This document shows, in pieces, positions 1-6,842 of a stretch of DNA of 34,868 nt. The notes beneath the pieces are model-generated. The model was given only the letters and a program-made list of their open reading frames with translations, was not told where the DNA came from and made no database searches. The DNA comes from Salinivirgaceae bacterium (GTDB lineage Bacteria; Bacteroidota; Bacteroidia; Bacteroidales; Salinivirgaceae), in assembly GCA_027858775.1 (NCBI GenBank), contig JAQICA010000245.1:1-34868 (forward strand), in the 5' to 3' direction. Both the position numbers and the translations under genes were made by a program. How positions within the stretch are numbered: the first letter of the stretch is position 1; the number at the start of each line of letters is the position of its first letter.

Positions 1-374
1 TCGGCAAGCATATCGAGCGAATCGGCCACCAATCCCATAGATCGGGATATAAAACCAGTGGTGATTTCAATGATGAAAAATCCGAAATTGATAAGCAGCA
101 CAGTCCACAGCAATTTGGTTTGCCCGCGCGTGCTTTCAGCGCTTAGGTCGGTTTCTTCGGCTTTTTCTGTTTTTACCAGTTTTGCCCCAAGGTTCAGGCT
201 TTCCAATCGTCGTGTGATTTCCGAATTTTCGTCGGAATGAAAAACAAAAAGGCTCCGGTTTTCAATATCGAATTCCAACTGACGTATGCCTTCAACACCA
301 TCCAGCTTCATGCGGATGAGATTCTCTTCCGATGGGCAATCCATTTCCGGAATGTTGTATATGGATTTTTGCAT
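1..374 (-). CDS. Cation diffusion facilitator (CDF) transporter, N-terminal part, cut by window edge
   Basis: This is a probable divalent-metal/proton antiporter of the inner membrane; only the first 124 residues are inside the window and the C-terminus lies beyond the left edge. Residues 1-70 form a small cytoplasmic domain resembling a heavy-metal-associated fold, with MDCPSEENL at 11-19. A single Cys13 stands where copper-binding HMA domains have CxxC. A hydrophobic helix at about 89-105 is followed by GLVADSLDMLA, which matches the first metal-site region of the CDF family (the conserved S-L-x-D in TM2). The ATG start is 2 nt after the stop of the upstream exported-protein gene, so the two are very likely one operon. 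Family assignment is good; the metal is unknown. Reading the N-terminal domain as a metal sensor or chaperone domain is inference. Confidence 0.75.
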   Translation of the reverse strand, partial: MQKSIYNIPEMDCPSEENLIRMKLDGVEGIRQLEFDIENRSLFVFHSDENSEITRRLESLNLGAKLVKTEKAEETDLSAESTRGQTKLLWTVLLINFGFFIIEITTGFISRSMGLVADSLDMLA

Positions 375-376
375 TA

Positions 377-844
377 CTATCTTTCTTTAAGAATTACATT
401 CAACGGAATAAAAGCACCTACTTTCAGTCCCCAGTCAACTTTATCGGCAGGAGTAAACAGAAAAGCAAAAACATTACCGTATTTGAGCTTTACATTGGGC
501 CCGCCCTGCAAAATAAATTTATCATTGTCGGCCATGTATTCCGCCGAAGCCACAACCGAAACGGGAATTTTCTTATCCATCCCGATAAACCAATATTCGT
601 TGAAGCTGTAAATACTGTTCATAAACGGTGTATATCCGGCTGAGAAATACCACTTTTTGTTCCACATCAGGCCTATTTCCCCGTGTAAACGCACAGCTTC
701 GTTACGATTGCCGTCGAAATCGTAAATCACCAAAGGATTTACCCGGGCACCCATAATCAATTTATAGGGTTTTTTGTTGCTTTCCTGCGAAAAGGCCAAA
801 CCTACTGTGCATAAAAGTATCGTAATCAATATTAGTTTCTTCAT
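377..844 (-). CDS. Small exported beta-rich protein, probably outer-membrane associated, unknown function
   Basis: The 155-residue product begins with a clear Sec signal peptide (about residues 1-19: Lys-Lys, a hydrophobic core, then A-F-S-Q). The mature part alternates short aromatic-rich strands (for example KWYFSAGYTPF and YWFIGMD) with turns. This looks like a small outer-membrane beta-barrel or porin-like protein, although no named family is recognised. It is the first gene of a two-gene transcript with the CDF metal transporter, only 2 nt upstream of that gene's start. A good Bacteroidota-type promoter lies 44-72 nt before the start codon. A role in metal homeostasis is suggested only by this neighbour. 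The ATG start is supported by the signal peptide beginning exactly there. Confidence 0.65.
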   Translation of the reverse strand: MKKLILITILLCTVGLAFSQESNKKPYKLIMGARVNPLVIYDFDGNRNEAVRLHGEIGLMWNKKWYFSAGYTPFMNSIYSFNEYWFIGMDKKIPVSVVASAEYMADNDKFILQGGPNVKLKYGNVFAFLFTPADKVDWGLKVGAFIPLNVILKER

Positions 845-887
845 AACGAATATTTTAGAATGTTAACCATCGTAATAATACCAACAT

Positions 888-916
888 CAAAAGTACAAAC
901 AAGTTTGTGCAACAAA
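888..916 (-). promoter_or_regulatory. Bacteroidota-type promoter for the exported protein/CDF operon
   Basis: Read on the minus strand, TTTG (913-916) is followed after 17 nt by TACTTTTG (888-895). This matches the Bacteroidetes primary-sigma consensus TTTG-N(17-20)-TAnnTTTG. Transcription would start roughly 35 nt upstream of the ATG at 844. It is the best full promoter match I found in the window. Confidence 0.6.
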
Positions 917-1036
917 GTTGCAAAGTTTATTTTTCATTAAAACCGTAGCAACCCGAAAGCTGCCACAGTTAACTATCTAATTAGTCTTTGCAAGAAAACG
1001 CCAAATACTGCGTTATTCTTGTTTTTGAGAAAGTCA

Positions 1037-1052
1037 TCCCGATTTATCGGGA
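1037..1052 (-). terminator. Short perfect hairpin, possible terminator of the EamA gene
   Basis: TCCCGA (1037-1042), a four-base loop and TCGGGA (1047-1052) form a perfect 6-bp hairpin 93 nt downstream of the EamA permease stop codon. On the minus strand it is followed only by a weakly T-rich stretch (GACTTTCTC), so terminator function is uncertain. It could instead be a small dispersed intergenic repeat. Confidence 0.35.
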
Positions 1053-1144
1053 CTCCTTGGTTTCAAAAACTTCGAACCGACTGATAAGGAGCTCATGAAC
1101 ACCATTAAAATAATATTAATGTGAATAATGCCTTGCCTTTGACT

Positions 1145-2074
1145 CTAAAACTTTTTACGGCGCAATAATCGGGCGTGGGCTACAATGCGTATTTTCCCTT
1201 TTGTGTTGATAAGGTAAACGCCAAATAAGATGAGCAACATAAACAGAATATGTACCGGTAAAACCTGTTCACCGTCTACCACTCCCCAAAAAACAGCAAA
1301 AACAGGCACAATATAGGTGGTACTGGAAACAAATACCGGTTGTACATACCCAATAAGCGTATTCATCAGCGTAAGCGCAAGTGCAGTTCCCACCACTCCA
1401 AGGGTTACCAGCGCTAAAAGGTGATAGCCCCACGCGGGGTTTTGGGTAACACCATCAAAATCGGTGTAGAGCAAATAGCCCAATGCAGCCGGTAAAAGAA
1501 GAAGAAACATAAACCCAGTAATTTGCATACCTGTAAGGTGGGCTAAGCGAATTTTTATTTCGTTCATACTAATACCGTAAAAAAATGTGGCAAGTACAAT
1601 ATAGAAAGCATAACTGTTAATATTTGCCAGGCTAAGATCTTCGCCCCAACTAATGAGTCCGGCTGCGCCAACCAGTCCCAACAACATACCGATAACCTGC
1701 ATTCGGCTGGTCTGGATGTTGTAAAATAAAATACCGATAAGCAAAGTAAACATGGGCGTTAACGAATTAAGCATGCCTGCCATAGCACTATCGATTTGTG
1801 TTTGTGCTTTTGTAAATAAAAATGCAGGAAAAAAACTACCGATAAAGCCCGCTATAAGCAATCCTCGCAAATCGTGCCACTTCAATTTTCTCAAATGGTA
1901 AATAGAAACCGGCAACAACACAGCCGAGGCACTGAAAATACGAATGGCAGCGGCCTGATTACTGTCGAAGCTTTTCAGACCAATTTTCATTAAAATAAAC
2001 GAGCTCCCCCAAATGAGCGCCATCAATAATAAAAAGACGTACTGCGCCCAGCGTTTCTCCAAAAACATAAGCAT
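1145..2074 (-). CDS. EamA-family (drug/metabolite transporter) permease
   Basis: This is an inner-membrane DMT superfamily carrier of 309 residues, about the usual length for the two-EamA-domain type. About ten hydrophobic helices are visible in two homologous halves (roughly 10-140 and 150-290). The first half has the characteristic ALIWGSSFILMKIGL start and IDSAMAGMLNSLTPMFT; the second has VVGTALALTLMNTLIG and VSSTTYIVPVFAVFWG. The C-terminus is basic (LLRRKKF), consistent with a cytoplasmic tail. Substrates in this family range from amino acids to metabolites and cannot be deduced here. The start could be Met1 or Met3 (MLMFLEKRW), which differ by two codons. It stands as a separate gene between the KASIII-like enzyme and the CDF operon. 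Confidence 0.88.
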   Translation of the reverse strand: MLMFLEKRWAQYVFLLLMALIWGSSFILMKIGLKSFDSNQAAAIRIFSASAVLLPVSIYHLRKLKWHDLRGLLIAGFIGSFFPAFLFTKAQTQIDSAMAGMLNSLTPMFTLLIGILFYNIQTSRMQVIGMLLGLVGAAGLISWGEDLSLANINSYAFYIVLATFFYGISMNEIKIRLAHLTGMQITGFMFLLLLPAALGYLLYTDFDGVTQNPAWGYHLLALVTLGVVGTALALTLMNTLIGYVQPVFVSSTTYIVPVFAVFWGVVDGEQVLPVHILFMLLILFGVYLINTKGKIRIVAHARLLRRKKF

Positions 2075-2145
2075 TTAATTTTGTGAGAGGCGTACCCTGC
2101 AAATATCTTTCCAAACTTTCAGGTTATTTCGTATCTGCTCCATAT

Positions 2146-2194
2146 AAAAGAAAATTGGCCGTTGGGTGCCATTTACTATGCACCCAAAGGCCAA
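2146..2194 (-). terminator. Strong rho-independent terminator of the KASIII-like gene
   Basis: Arms TTGGCC+TTGGGTGC (2155-2160 and 2162-2169) pair with GCACCCAA+GGCCAA (2180-2187 and 2189-2194). They form a 14-bp stem with one internal mismatch (2161/2188) and a 10-nt loop (2170-2179). On the minus strand the stem is followed at once by TTTTCTTTT (plus-strand A-rich tract 2146-2154), the standard intrinsic-terminator layout. It sits about 74 nt after the stop codon of the gene at 2268-3365 and insulates the EamA gene from it. Confidence 0.8.
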
Positions 2195-2267
2195 GCGTTA
2201 GTATCTTGTATATTTATATCTTACCCAAAAGCCGCAAGCATTAGAGATTACGGTATGTCCGGGGAAT

Positions 2268-3365
2268 TTATATTTTATAAGCCATAGCATTGATGTTCAT
2301 TCCGGCTCCTACCGATGCAAACACAATAATATCGCCTGTGGATAAATTGTGTGATTCGAGTTCGCCTTTCCGGAGCATATCCAGCAATGTGGGAATGGTT
2401 GCCACAGAAGAATTCCCCATCCACGAAATAATCATAGGCATAGTAAGTTCTGGCACTTCGCGCATTTTATAAAGGCGGTAAAGTCGTTTTAAAATCGCCT
2501 CATCCATTTTACCGTTGGCCTGATGTATCAATACTTTTTTCACATCTTTCAAATCAATATCAGCTTTTTGCAAACATGCCTGAATGGCTTGCGGAACATT
2601 TTCCAAAGCGTATTGATAAAGCCTGCGACCATTCATTTTCAAAAACAGATCGTCGGGTTTTGCGAAATCGGGATTATTCGATTTCCCCATATAAAGCATT
2701 TTGGAATACTCCAATGTGTCGGAACGGGTTTTATGAGCAAGAACACCTATAGGCTCGCTGCTATCTTTGGCTTCCACAACAGTTGCTCCTGCACCATCGG
2801 CGTAAATCATACTGTCGCGATCGTGCGGGTCGGAAACACGCGACAGTACATCGGCGCCAATAACCAAAATCTTTTTGGCATCACCCGACTTAATGTAGTA
2901 ATCGGCCTGAATAAGTGCCTGCAACCAACCGGGGCAGCCAAACGGTAAATCGTATGCTACGCAATAGGGATTTTCCACAGCGAGCTTAAATTTAACCCTC
3001 GCGGCAAGTGAGGGAACAATATCGGTTCTGTTGCTTCCAGCCTTAATATCGCCAAAGTTGTGCGCCACAATAATATAGTCGAGTTCTTCTTTGTCGATAC
3101 CTGCCGACTCTATGGCTCTTTGAGCGGCAATAGCTGCAATATCGGACGTTACAAGATCGTCGGTAACATGCAGCCGTTCTGTAATGGTTGTAATTTCTGA
3201 GAACTTTTGAATGATACTCTCATTATCTTTATCAATGGGTTCTCCACTGGCTTCAAAGAAGTTGTTTTTTAAAAAATCTTCATTTTTAACACTTTGCGTT
3301 GGCGTGTAATTCCCTGTTCCTGTTATGATACTGTATGTTGACTTTTCCATATTCCTATGATTCAT
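2268..3365 (-). CDS. 3-oxoacyl-ACP synthase III (KASIII/FabH-like) family protein
   Basis: This thiolase-fold condensing enzyme of 365 residues belongs to the FabH-like group, which condenses an acyl-CoA starter with malonyl-ACP or makes related C-C bonds in the cytoplasm. The catalytic triad is complete: Cys144 in PFGCPGWLQ, His281 in HQANGK and Asn318 in MGNSS. The DGAGATVVEA and ASVGAGMNI glycine loops are present. It is longer than E. coli FabH (about 317 aa), mainly through an extended N-terminus and the 35-55 region, as in FabH-like proteins of Bacteroidota outside the housekeeping fab cluster. The starter substrate cannot be inferred. Met6 (start at 3350) is an alternative start. A candidate leader terminator lies 50-74 nt upstream and a strong terminator follows the gene, so it appears to be monocistronic. 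Confidence 0.85.
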   Translation of the reverse strand: MNHRNMEKSTYSIITGTGNYTPTQSVKNEDFLKNNFFEASGEPIDKDNESIIQKFSEITTITERLHVTDDLVTSDIAAIAAQRAIESAGIDKEELDYIIVAHNFGDIKAGSNRTDIVPSLAARVKFKLAVENPYCVAYDLPFGCPGWLQALIQADYYIKSGDAKKILVIGADVLSRVSDPHDRDSMIYADGAGATVVEAKDSSEPIGVLAHKTRSDTLEYSKMLYMGKSNNPDFAKPDDLFLKMNGRRLYQYALENVPQAIQACLQKADIDLKDVKKVLIHQANGKMDEAILKRLYRLYKMREVPELTMPMIISWMGNSSVATIPTLLDMLRKGELESHNLSTGDIIVFASVGAGMNINAMAYKI

Positions 3366-3414
3366 AATTAATACTTTGGTACTTTTATAACGCTAATATT
3401 TCGAAGTATATAAT

Positions 3415-3439
3415 AAAAAAAATTCAAGAACAGGCTTGA
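3415..3439 (-). terminator. Candidate intrinsic terminator in the leader of the KASIII-like gene
   Basis: On the minus strand TCAAG, a 6-nt loop and CTTGA form a 5-bp stem (arms at 3435-3439 and 3424-3428), followed within two bases by an uninterrupted run of eight T (plus-strand A run 3415-3422). The stem is short, so strength is doubtful. It lies 50 nt upstream of the KASIII-like start codon and 50-280 nt downstream of any transcript that starts further up the intergenic region. Confidence 0.4.
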
Positions 3440-3766
3440 TTTTCTTTCACAAAATTCTTAAAGAGCGAGGTGTTATATGACAACAATACAGCGCAAGTAC
3501 GTATTTCAAATACTGATTTGTTGGCAAAATAAAACGAAATGAAATCGGAAATTTCGTATTTCCTCAACAAAACCTGACCTTTTAGCAGGCTCATGCGGAG
3601 ACAAAACGAAAAACAATCTCGCAACGTTTTTGTAAAGGTATGAAGTTTTTTTTGATTGGAGCGAAAAAGCTTCAAGCTTATTAAGATACTATTCAAATAA
3701 GCAACCGAACAGCGATGGGAAAAGGATGGCTAAAAGTACATAATTCATTGAGCTTTTTCTTCTATT

Positions 3767-3784
3767 CGGGATTTGCAAAACCCG
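3767..3784. repeat. 18-bp near-perfect palindrome, possible operator
   Basis: CGGG-A-TTTGCAAA-A-CCCG is symmetrical except for one mismatched pair (the A on each side of the core). Eight-base core TTTGCAAA is a perfect palindrome. A compact, loopless dyad in the middle of a divergent regulatory region fits a dimeric transcription-factor site. No regulator gene is nearby in the window. Confidence 0.35.
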
Positions 3785-4133
3785 CAGATGTCCATCAATA
3801 AAATCAGATTATATTACTTTCTTTGTATAAAAAAATACTAACGACTTAAACTACGAATACATAATGCGGTAAGAAAACTCCAGGAACGGCGTTATATTCA
3901 TTTTGAAAATAGTAATCCTGCTAATCGGAACGCCTTGATTTTCAAAAGAAACCAACTTCCGATTCTCAAGGACAGATTTGCTCCGCCATCCGCGTTTGCA
4001 GAAACTATAGCGGGGGCGAAAACTGTACGGAAGCGTGGCTTATTCTTGATATTTTATTACTGCACACAACTAAAAAAATGCGTTTTCTTAGATGCACTAC
4101 ATACTCAACTAAGCTTAAATAAATCGGAGTAAA

Positions 4134-5234
4134 ATGAAAATCGGGATACTTGGCACACGGGGCATACCCAACAATTACGGTGGATTTGAACAATTTGCGG
4201 AATACCTGTCGCAAGGCCTGCATGCCAAGGGATGCGAAGTATTTGTTTATAATTCGCATAATCACCCATACCGCCAAAACAATTGGCGAAACATTCATAT
4301 TATTCATCAATACGACCCGGAGAACCGTATTGGGTTGTCGGGTCAATTTATTTATGATTTAAACTGCATTTTAGACAGCCGCAAACGTAATTTCGATGTG
4401 CTTTTACAACTAGGTTACACCACCAACTCCTTATGGCACAAACTACTGCCAAAGAACCCGATAAAGATTTGCAACCCCGATGGAATGGAATGGAAACGCT
4501 CCAAATATCCGGCACCTGTCAAGCGTTTTTTAAAATATGCCGAAAAACTTGCTGTGCAAAGCAACCAACTTTTAATTGCCGACAGCGAAGTAATTAAAGA
4601 TTACTATATTCAGAAATACCAAAAAACGACCATTTTTGTAGCCTACCCTGCGATTCCCTTTACAAAGCCGGACTCATCTGCACTTGAGCAGTATGAGTTA
4701 AGCCCGGACAAATACAATATGCTTATTGCCAGACTACAACCGGATAATAATATTGAAACCATTATTTCCGGTTATGTTCAATCGGCAACCGACCAATCGC
4801 TTCTAGTAATTGGAAACAGCGAAACACGCTATGGACACTACCTAAAACAAAAATATACTGACAAACGAATTCGGTACTTGAATGCCATTTACGATCAGAA
4901 TTTATTAAACAATTTGCGCCATTTCGCCCATCTTTATTTCCATGGCCATTCGGCCGGAGGCACGAATCCATCGCTGCTTGAAGCAATGGCATCGTCGGCA
5001 TTAATTTGCGCACACGATAACGAATTTAACAAAAGTGTACTTAAAGAAAATGCTTTTTATTTTTCTGACACACATGCTATTACTTCTTTATTAGATAATA
5101 AACTTGAAAAGAGCAACTATTCTGCATTCATTGAAAATAATATGAGGGCAATTCATACGCTTTACAATCCAGAACGCATCATCAATCAATATTACAACGC
5201 ATTTCAGGATTTGACAAAAAACAAGAAACACTAA
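4134..5234 (+). CDS. GT4-type glycosyltransferase with DUF1972 N-terminal domain
   Basis: This is a retaining GT-B glycosyltransferase (366 aa) likely to add a sugar to a lipid-linked glycan in the cytoplasm. The N-terminal Rossmann half begins KIGILGTRGIPNNYGGFEQF (residues 2-21), the signature of the DUF1972 group that includes many O-antigen and exopolysaccharide rhamnosyl/galactosyl-type transferases. The C-terminal half carries the nucleotide-sugar signature GHSAGGTNPSLLEAMA (271-286), with the expected Glu283. No membrane segment is seen. It is the first gene of a two-gene plus-strand unit, with only 6 nt between its stop and the phosphotransferase start. Donor and acceptor are unknown. 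It is the first recognisable gene of the glycan locus from the left. Confidence 0.85.
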   Translation: MKIGILGTRGIPNNYGGFEQFAEYLSQGLHAKGCEVFVYNSHNHPYRQNNWRNIHIIHQYDPENRIGLSGQFIYDLNCILDSRKRNFDVLLQLGYTTNSLWHKLLPKNPIKICNPDGMEWKRSKYPAPVKRFLKYAEKLAVQSNQLLIADSEVIKDYYIQKYQKTTIFVAYPAIPFTKPDSSALEQYELSPDKYNMLIARLQPDNNIETIISGYVQSATDQSLLVIGNSETRYGHYLKQKYTDKRIRYLNAIYDQNLLNNLRHFAHLYFHGHSAGGTNPSLLEAMASSALICAHDNEFNKSVLKENAFYFSDTHAITSLLDNKLEKSNYSAFIENNMRAIHTLYNPERIINQYYNAFQDLTKNKKH

Positions 5235-5240
5235 ATCATT

Positions 5241-6644
5241 ATGCTTAAAGAAAACGAACGACTATACGGAAATTTCATGGCAATGGTTGATGTGACCATA
5301 ACCCTTTTTGCCTTAGTAGCCGGCTATTATATTCGAATTTACACTGTTGCAAAAGAGGTTGTTTACTCTGAACAATACCTAACTTTAGCCTTACTAATTA
5401 TTCCCATCTGGTATTTATTGGTCAAAACAATTAATCTGCAAAGCGCACAAAAGGCGAAAAATTATTCGGTCGTATTTCTCGAGTACGGAATTATTGTTTT
5501 TATCGGCATCATGATTTTGTTTGTGCTCATTTTCCTACTCAAACTGGACAAGATTAGTCGTTTAGCCCTCGGAATTTTTGCCGTAACCGACCTAATTTTG
5601 CTATTTTCGATTCGTGTATTAATTCTAGGTATTCAAAAGAAACAACATATAAAAGGTAAGAATGTTAAACAGGCCTTACTCATTGCCAACGACGAATCAG
5701 ATCATTTCATCGATCACCTGATTACGCATAAGCACCTTGGCTATAAAATTGCCGGTGTTGTTTCCAACGAAGGCGAACTAACAAAGAAATACGGAGATAT
5801 CTTCCGATTTTATCCGGTAGGAACTAAAATTCATAAAGTTTTGGAAGATGAAGTAATCGACGAAGTAATTTACTGTAGAAGTACTATTGATAATGAGCGA
5901 ATTAAGGAACTTATCTATACCTGTGAAGATTTAGGAATCACGTTTCAGCTCCAATCAGACTTTTTCAGTCTGATAGCCTCAAAAAGCCAACTGAACTATT
6001 ACGGCGATATCCCACTAATGACCTTCACAAATACGCCATCTGATTACATAGCACTATCGGTAAAAAAGGTGTTTGAGCAACTTTTTTCACTTCTGGCACT
6101 GCTGTTTTTCTCACCATTTTTTATACTTATTGCAGCAGCAATTAAGTTGGAATCGAGCGGTTCAATTTTCTTTAAACAGACGAGAGTTGGCCTAAACGGC
6201 AGACTTTTTACTATTTATAAATTCAGAACCATGGTGCAGGATGCCGAAAAGTTGCAAGAAAAACTAGAAACCCACAATGAGGCCGACGGCCCGGTATTTA
6301 AAATAAAAGATGATCCGCGAATTACGAAAGCGGGAAAATTCCTGCGACGCACGAGCTTAGACGAATTTCCACAGTTTATTAATGTCCTGACGGGCGATAT
6401 GGCAGTTGTGGGGCCACGTCCGCCAATACCTTCTGAGGTAGAGCAATACACCCGGCTTCAGCGCCGCCGATTATCGATGCGCCCGGGCATTACATGCATT
6501 TGGCAGGTTTCTGGTCGTAATGATATTAATTTTGATCAATGGATGAAGCTCGACCTGCAATACATCGACAACTGGTCGTTACGCCTCGACATTATCTTAA
6601 TATTAAAAACGGTAAACGCCATGTTTAAGCGAACAGGGTATTAA
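5241..6644 (+). CDS. Polyprenyl-phosphate sugar phosphotransferase (WcaJ/WbaP-type initiating enzyme)
   Basis: This enzyme moves a sugar-1-phosphate from a nucleotide sugar to undecaprenyl phosphate, the first membrane step of O-antigen, capsule or protein-glycan synthesis. The 467-aa layout is typical: four N-terminal helices (about 12-130), a CoA-binding-like Rossmann region (about 140-240), then a re-entrant hydrophobic segment (about 276-301). The catalytic bacterial sugar transferase domain follows with FKQTRVGLNG (311-320), YKFRTM (326-331), the RRTSLDEFPQ block with its catalytic Asp-Glu (369-378) and VVGPRPP (389-395). It follows the GT4 gene by 6 nt. The sugar is not predictable from sequence; hexose-1-P or a deoxyaminohexose-1-P are both possible. 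It ends the plus unit and faces the Wzy_C gene tail to tail. Confidence 0.92.
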   Translation: MLKENERLYGNFMAMVDVTITLFALVAGYYIRIYTVAKEVVYSEQYLTLALLIIPIWYLLVKTINLQSAQKAKNYSVVFLEYGIIVFIGIMILFVLIFLLKLDKISRLALGIFAVTDLILLFSIRVLILGIQKKQHIKGKNVKQALLIANDESDHFIDHLITHKHLGYKIAGVVSNEGELTKKYGDIFRFYPVGTKIHKVLEDEVIDEVIYCRSTIDNERIKELIYTCEDLGITFQLQSDFFSLIASKSQLNYYGDIPLMTFTNTPSDYIALSVKKVFEQLFSLLALLFFSPFFILIAAAIKLESSGSIFFKQTRVGLNGRLFTIYKFRTMVQDAEKLQEKLETHNEADGPVFKIKDDPRITKAGKFLRRTSLDEFPQFINVLTGDMAVVGPRPPIPSEVEQYTRLQRRRLSMRPGITCIWQVSGRNDINFDQWMKLDLQYIDNWSLRLDIILILKTVNAMFKRTGY

Positions 6645-6682
6645 TTCATGAGTCCGGTATAAAAAGGGTATTATATGATTCC

Positions 6683-6775
6683 CAGCTACTTTCTTGCCCC
6701 TATCCGTCTGTCGGCGGGAGTAAGTAGCTGAAAAACAGCCGTCCTTTAGGGTTCGGGGCAAAGCTGATTTTCAGC
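6683..6775. repeat. Palindrome-rich spacer between convergent genes (possible bidirectional terminator or REP-like repeat)
   Basis: CAGCTACTT (6683-6691) pairs with AAGTAGCTG (6722-6730). Inside the loop CCGTC and GGCGG form a 5-bp hairpin (one G-T). TTGCCCC (6694-6700) can alternatively pair with GGGGCAA (6755-6761). GCTGA/TCAGC (6763-6767 and 6771-6775) forms a further hairpin. The block is more GC-rich than its surroundings. Convergent flanking genes favour a terminator role, but no strong T tract adjoins the main stem, so a small structured repeat is equally possible. Confidence 0.45.
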
Positions 6776-6842
6776 ATTTAGTAATTTGAAAACCTTTTTA
6801 GACCGAACCCATTCATGAATTTCCCGATTTAAAATTCGTTCG

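Larger units (their letters stand above)
845..1144. other. Intergenic region between EamA permease and exported-protein gene
   Basis: These 300 nt carry no credible ORF. They contain the promoter at 888-916 and one perfect short hairpin at 1037-1052. The rest is AT-rich with no further structure that I can support. Confidence 0.6.
3366..4133. other. Long divergent intergenic region upstream of the glycan locus
   Basis: These 768 nt separate the KASIII-like gene (minus) from the first glycosyltransferase (plus). I see no convincing protein: the longest open frames (a 90-codon minus frame at 3424-3696 and a 65-codon plus frame at 3935-4132) show no domain and look like chance. The region holds a candidate intrinsic terminator (3415-3439, minus), an 18-bp near-palindrome (3767-3784) and an interleaved set of inverted repeats (3883-3947). 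No clean TAnnTTTG promoter was found for the downstream plus-strand gene. Confidence 0.6.

Noticed and set aside
237-643. Plus-strand open frames opposite the exported protein and CDF transporter
   Set aside because: They are antisense to a signal-peptide gene and to a CDF N-terminus that has real family motifs, so they are shadows.
2523-2948. 141-codon plus-strand open frame
   Set aside because: It is antisense to the KASIII catalytic region (Cys144 to near His281), which is clearly coding on the minus strand.
3424-3696. 90-codon minus-strand open frame in the long intergenic region
   Set aside because: No domain, unlikely composition for a soluble protein, no promoter or start context, and its stop codon lies inside the candidate terminator stem. 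More likely untranslated leader or small-RNA sequence.
3935-4132. 65-codon plus-strand open frame just before the GT4 gene
   Set aside because: Low-quality sequence with no recognisable features; it ends at the GT4 start by chance and overlaps inverted repeats.
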